64,000 bases of DNA from NCBI RefSeq assembly GCF_000224145.3, contig NC_020173.2, forward strand, positions 5,465,039 to 5,529,038. Direction: 5' to 3'. This DNA is from Ciona intestinalis (Eukaryota > Chordata > Ascidiacea > Phlebobranchia > Cionidae). The translations under genes and the position numbers were made by a program. Of the stretch, positions 58,870 through 64,000 are shown piece by piece. The notes beneath the pieces were generated by a model that was given only the letters and a program-made list of their open reading frames with translations, was not told the origin of the DNA and made no database searches. Within the stretch, counting starts at the first letter, position 1; every line of letters begins with the position of its first letter.

Positions 58870-61800
58870 GACTTTGATCACTGAATTTGTTCTACTGAGT
58901 ATCCGGTTTAAAAAAATCTTAAGCGCCAGTTTTTTTCACTTTCCAACAATCTTCGATCGTTTTTTTCGTTCTTCCCGCTTATAAACAGGCTGTTCTTTCT
59001 TCTTCGGTATAAATGCTGTCAGTTACAGCCTATTTTAAAAAGCTAAACTCTAACTAACAGGAAACATTGAATGTTAGCTGCGACTTCTGGGAATCGCAAC
59101 ATATACATGGATTATAGATCTACAGCTCGCGCTATTTTTGAAGCTGGCTTCCCGTAACTTTGCCGGGTGTTTATATTTACTCGTGTCTAACAAGTAATAA
59201 CGCAACGGGCTGTGTTTTGACAACGCTCGGTCCCGGGTTTGATGCTTACTGGTTACGTCATACATATATTGAAAGCGGGCCGCGAGAATCCAGCTACATA
59301 AACTGTATCTCTTATACTTTTATAGTATCCGGATATCTTATGAAATCATACAATAGGACGACGATGGCTCTCTGAACTTCAGAGGGATATTTAGTCTAAC
59401 ATAACCCGCACTAAACACACTCAAGCAATATATAGATATTCTCGTACTGACGTAACGTAGGATTAAAGGACTTAAACTTAAGTGAACACTTAACACACGA
59501 ACAGAAAGCATTTGTTCGACGCTTGTAAGTGTTATAGGAAGGAAAATGCGTCACCAGTCGAGGAATTTCTCCATGAGTATAGTTTACATAGAAACTGATA
59601 ACTTAATACAAAAAATAATTCGTGTTCCGTATTTTTATCCGGTGGAAGTTTTTTCCGTAAACTGCGATTTAGTTCACGGTCTTACAGTGACGGATGAGAT
59701 TCAGTCACCCTGGGTAACCTTGTCACCTATGATACACCTCTGGTACAACTCTACGCACGACACTAGCACACAGCATCATTTGGGCACGTACAGTACACAA
59801 AATTAAGCTTAGAGCGCGCGGCCAACTATTCATTGCAGTCAATATCGTATATTACTGTTTTTCAAAACATCTTACACTTTATAAATTAGAACCTGCTCGC
59901 AATACAGACTGACAAGCAATATTAGATACAGCTGGCAATGCTAAATTTTAAAAACGTGCAAATGCAAATAAATGAATTGCACAAACTGACTTTCTATAAA
60001 ATATTTCAGACCAATTTCTTATATTTGCACTTGTATAAGTCGCTAGCTGCAAAAATCTCTCTCTTTTTCTAGCGAAGGTTTTCCATGCGCAACATACGTC
60101 GACGTTTCAAAATGATGTTAAACTGGGGTCAAATCGCACAGCTTTATGTAATTCTAAGCCTTTCCATGAACTTTCAACTTCAAACGGAGCCCGACTCGCT
60201 ACGGATTCCGTTGCGGGAATCCCTGCTGTGTTGTGCCGCGGAGGCCTCACCTAATCCCCGATCTCTCTCTCTATTAACCACCGCATATTGCCACCATAGC
60301 CACGCGCCGTATGCCGAGAGAAATGGCTAAATCGACGCTAAACGTTTTTCGTTTTCAGTCCGTCTCACTTTCTTTTCCTGCTTACGGTTAAGCTGGGCGA
60401 ACGACGGCCCAGGTGCGAACATAAGACACTCGTACACGCCGCAACTATGCATTAGGTGCAAGTGCGGGCACGGCCTCTGTTTTACCTGGTACCTGATATT
60501 GTTACGATCGAGATAGCGACGTCATTTTCACACAGGAAGTTTCCTGCGGTTGGCGATTAGATGCACTTGATTGTAGGTTGGATCGGAGGGGATTTGTCAG
60601 CGAGTATGGCATTACGGGATACTAGCGAAGCAATCGTGGGGCGAGCGGATAATCCACTCGTAGCGTCCGGTCGTACTGCCAAGTTCAGTGCCAGTCGCAT
60701 TGCGCTAGAGTAGCAATTTGCGGCCTAGTTCGTAGTGCGGACGCGTAATTGCTCGTTTTAGCGGCTGCGGGAAACCTGCGCAAGCCGCGGGCTTGTTCGT
60801 CACGATCTAGATCGACAGCGACGAAACCGACCGCGAGGACAACTCGAACAGGCAGTGGTCGCGCTCAGAACTGCGCTTCAAGACAGGTGCTTGAACTACA
60901 CTAGATCTTGACGCCTCCTTCCAACCAAGCAGCGATGTCGAGCGGCTCTCAAGCACCGACAATGGCTTCTCAGAAAGTGTCCCGCTCGAGCTCTTACTGG
61001 AATGCGAAAATTCCAAAGCAAAACTTTTAATGGATTTAAAACGGTTTTATAGATTTTGCCGGTCGACTGCCAGGCACCATTACCGTTGCTGTACCAACAC
61101 TTATTAAATCGCATCGCAAATGCTGTAAGTTGCTCAAGTTCACGGCCAACAAGATTATAACACCCGAAAGTAACCCCAAGCCGACACAAATTGATCACTT
61201 TCGTTTCTCTAGCCAGCAAATCCGAAACGCAAATAGCATCATCGGGTTTCGCACAGTTTTTCGCCGTCCTGCGACCGTCGTTCCGCTACCCTGAACTACG
61301 GTTGGGCGCGTGGGGTCACAGTCACGTCGTGCAATGGCTAATTCGCACTTACGTCATACATAGAACCAAAAACGTGTGGATGACAGAGTCCTAAGTGTGG
61401 ACGGTGTTGAATTACAACCTGGGTTTGTATTTTTATATATTGGCCCTTATTTTGCCCCTTGTCCTGTTTTGATCGGTATAAAGACAACCCGGTAATTGTC
61501 TCTGTTATTGCCGACTCGAAACCCAAACTTGGCATCGCTTATTAAAGATGTGGCTGCTTATTTACCCTCGGTTGGGTGCCATCAGTTGGGAGGGTTCGGG
61601 ACCCCCGACAGTTTTTAGTTGTAAGTCATAACACGGCGCTTAATGCAATGCTATCTCGTTTTGAAGCGACGGAAATACGGATGGTCTATTTCGTCACGCC
61701 CGGGGCCCGAAACAGCCGCTAGCCTTTATTAGTTCAAATCTGCCTCACCCGTCGGATCCGAAACCCACAGTTCAAAAGCTGCGTGTGGCTTTTATGTTTT

Positions 61801-62502
61801 TTTCGCGGCTTGTCGCACACGTGCGAGTAAGAGTGTCCATTGTATGTTTCTCGCGACAAAAAGCCAACAATGCCGACGAAGAATCTTATGTTTACGTCGC
61901 TACGGTGCTTTCGCCACTTGTGAGCTTTGCACCGAAGCGTGCCGAGACGACCTACATGTCTCCGTAGTTGTAGTTTCCGTTTCCCTACCTTACAAAGAAG
62001 CATATATTGTTGTATTCCAACATCAACGAATGCCAAAGAAAACTCACAAGCTATAATTACCCTACACTGCTGTTACACGCATACATTCCGCCTGGTTTCG
62101 AAAAATGTATTTTCTTGATACTCAAGCAACTTCTATTACTTGTACACGTCAAAGAAAAGGCTATAAAATCCGCCATAAAATGTTAATGATAATATCACAT
62201 CTTTTCCTGCAACGTTGAATAAAATAGCAGAAAATAAATTGCCCAATTTTTCTGGAAAAACTGCTTTCTAGAAAAAATAGTTACAAATAATATTAATACT
62301 ATTTTACATTATCTGATTTATACGCACTTGTGTAATTTATTTGGCTTTGATATTAGCAGCAATCGTCACAATTTGCTTGTCATATGAAAAGATAACTTTA
62401 TCTCTGGTATGTTTGTCTACTCCCCTTTATTTTTGTTCAACTATCGGAATTCGTTTTAAAGTTAGACGTCTTCTATCAGTATAGTTTATCAAATTGTCAA
62501 TA

Positions 62503-62641
62503 TATATATAGTAGGGAGGGACGGGATAACTTTAGCACTTAATATCTAAGTATCGTGATGATTTAATGATTTAATTGTTATTGGTTTACTACCGAATGGA
62601 ACAAAAAATAGAATAAAAGTTGTCCCACCTTTCCCCACACT
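62503..62641 (-). mobile_element. MITE copy, shortened interior
   Basis: Left end TATATAGTAGGGAGGGACGG. The right side TTGTCCCACCTTTCCCCACA runs straight into the next copy. Confidence 0.7.
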
Positions 62642-62814
62642 GGGGGTAAGATGGGATATGTTACCATTCACTTTTCATTTATATACAGGAAATATTTACA
62701 GAAATATATAACTGTAGCCCGTGGCTAAAAATGAGAGTTATTGGTAATTGTTAAAAACATAGCCAGAAAATATGGGATAAAGGTGCTAACGGTATCCCAT
62801 CTTACCCCGCTATA
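62640..62814 (+). mobile_element. MITE copy, diverged subfamily
   Basis: GGGGGTAAGATGGGATATGT at the left and GGTATCCCATCTTACCCCGC at the right; it is fused tail to head with the previous copy, with no TA spacer. Confidence 0.65.
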
Positions 62815-64000
62815 AAACAACACTCATATTCTGCGTTATGATTATTGACAAATTTTAGTATTGGTATGGGTTTTTGAGTTTTAATGTTCGATTTCTACTC
62901 ATTATTTTATTTATCCCATTACGTTTACCGAACGGCGCAGGTGCTATTTTGAAGTGCCGAAACCGTCTGTAACCCAAAAAACTACTGTAGCCTGTATATT
63001 CGCCGAAACCTCCAAAACAAAAGGAAATTCTGCAGTGGGGCAGTTGAACGTGACTTGATGTTTTAACGCGTGGGCACGAGGCGAGACTAAAACGAGAGTT
63101 TAAAGGTTGGGTCCCGTGACATGAGAGACTTCACAATTTCCGTTGTGTAACCTCAGTAACAGAGCCTTTTCCTGTGCGAGAGAGTTACACCATGTAAAAT
63201 ACACCTGTCGTTTACGGTTGTATCCAGAAGCTCGTAATGTACTCTTAAATTAGAATAGGCGGTACCTTCAGTAGCGATAAATATTTACGTTTTCCCAGGA
63301 CGGGTTTTTACCTGAATTACGCTTTGGTTCAGTTTTTATCCGCGGAAATAGGACCCACGTTTTTATCGCTCGACTGGGTAAGCAATCCGGCAAGCATCGC
63401 GAAATAACGACAAAAATTTCAGGCACAATAAATTTCAGGCGCATGGTTAGCATTCCGGAACGTAGTTTTGTTATCCCACAGATTAGCGAGATATAGAAGA
63501 CCACTTGCTGTTAAAGGGTACGTGACACACACACATTCCTATTTAAATCGATCGACAAGTCCCTTAAATGGTCAATATACCGCAGTCGGGCTGCGCTTCA
63601 CATTTTAACCTGACATACAACATTATAGGGGTATGTTCTTAACGGTACACGATAAAAAGCTTGTTCCAATTTACGTTTTATGTATGAAGTATCACATTTA
63701 ATTGTTATATGACATAACTACATTAAACATTTTTTAGAACTTTCGAGTATAATTTATTGGGTTCTCTGTCTTGTAATTGCTTAATTTCGCGTCGATTTTT
63801 ACGACGGAAATTCTTTTAAAAATCGTCATCTTTTATGGCGGACTAGAAAAAACATATAAATACATTATTACATGCCTGTTACGTGTGCTATAACTACCAT
63901 CATAAGCTGTATAACAGATACCGACGTATTGAAGCTGCGAAGAGCGAAGACATGCGGCGAGTGATTTTAATTAAATCTTCCTCGTTTGTTTTCATAACGC

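Larger units (their letters stand above)
58870..64000. other. Region upstream of the Wnt gene
   Basis: No supported gene. Positions 60150-61750 are GC-richer than elsewhere and free of recognised repeats; two MITE copies lie at 62503-62814. Small open frames on both strands show no family pattern. Wnt promoter and regulatory DNA are the likely content. Confidence 0.5.

Noticed and set aside
59160..59300. Possible SINE head with a B-box-like GGTCCCGGGTTTGATGC
   Set aside because: Only one tRNA-like element is visible and the family body is missing; too weak to call.
1..64000. tRNA, rRNA and other structural RNA genes
   Set aside because: I saw no cloverleaf with a complete A and B box outside the SINE heads and no rRNA-like sequence. 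A covariance-model scan was not possible here.

Overview
The window looks like nuclear DNA of an invertebrate chordate, most likely an ascidian of the Ciona type. This is inferred from AT-rich DNA with short GT-AG introns, animal genes with vertebrate-like exon sequences, densely packed neighbours, and a heavy load of short non-autonomous repeats. No bacterial, plasmid or viral gene was seen. All protein genes are split, so most exons are far shorter than a long ORF. I built each model by joining exons whose splice sites and reading phases agree.

Layout, left to right. (1) Minus strand, 314-3817: a multi-pass TRC8-family RING E3 ligase (RNF139/RNF145 type), whose last part lies off the left edge. 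(2) A 3.7 kb repeat-rich spacer with a 317-bp duplication, GC-rich tandem repeats and an assembly gap. (3) Plus strand, 7566-10481: an unannotated 181-residue protein with a signal peptide, a Cys-rich domain, one membrane segment and two PPxY motifs (Shisa/CYYR1/WBP1-like). (4) Minus strand, 11601-16919: EED, the WD40 subunit of Polycomb complex PRC2, complete in nine exons. (5) Plus strand, 17127-22500: CDC23/APC8, complete in eleven exons; its start codon is 207 bp from that of EED, so the two share a promoter. (6) Plus strand, 23377-35368: CLINT1/epsinR, an ENTH-domain clathrin adaptor with a Met/Gln-rich tail and part of its middle in an assembly gap. (7) Plus strand, 37367-45276: ATXN10. 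(8) Minus strand, 47015-58869: a complete five-exon Wnt, closest by eye to Wnt7. The last 5 kb lies upstream of Wnt and holds no supported gene.

These genes are not an operon or one pathway. EED and CDC23 are the clearest functional pair: both are nuclear, tied to proliferation, and transcribed from one short promoter with an E2F-type site and two TGACTCA sites.

The most striking non-coding signal is a MITE of about 190 bp, with inverted ends starting TATAGTAGGGTGGGG, present in about 27 complete or broken copies. Its ends also appear to have seeded two tandem arrays, including a 16-copy 22-bp minisatellite just inside an ATXN10 intron. A tRNA-derived SINE and two further dispersed families fill much of the remaining non-coding DNA. 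A second notable structure is a tandem repeat in CLINT1 that copies its own 5' splice site four times.
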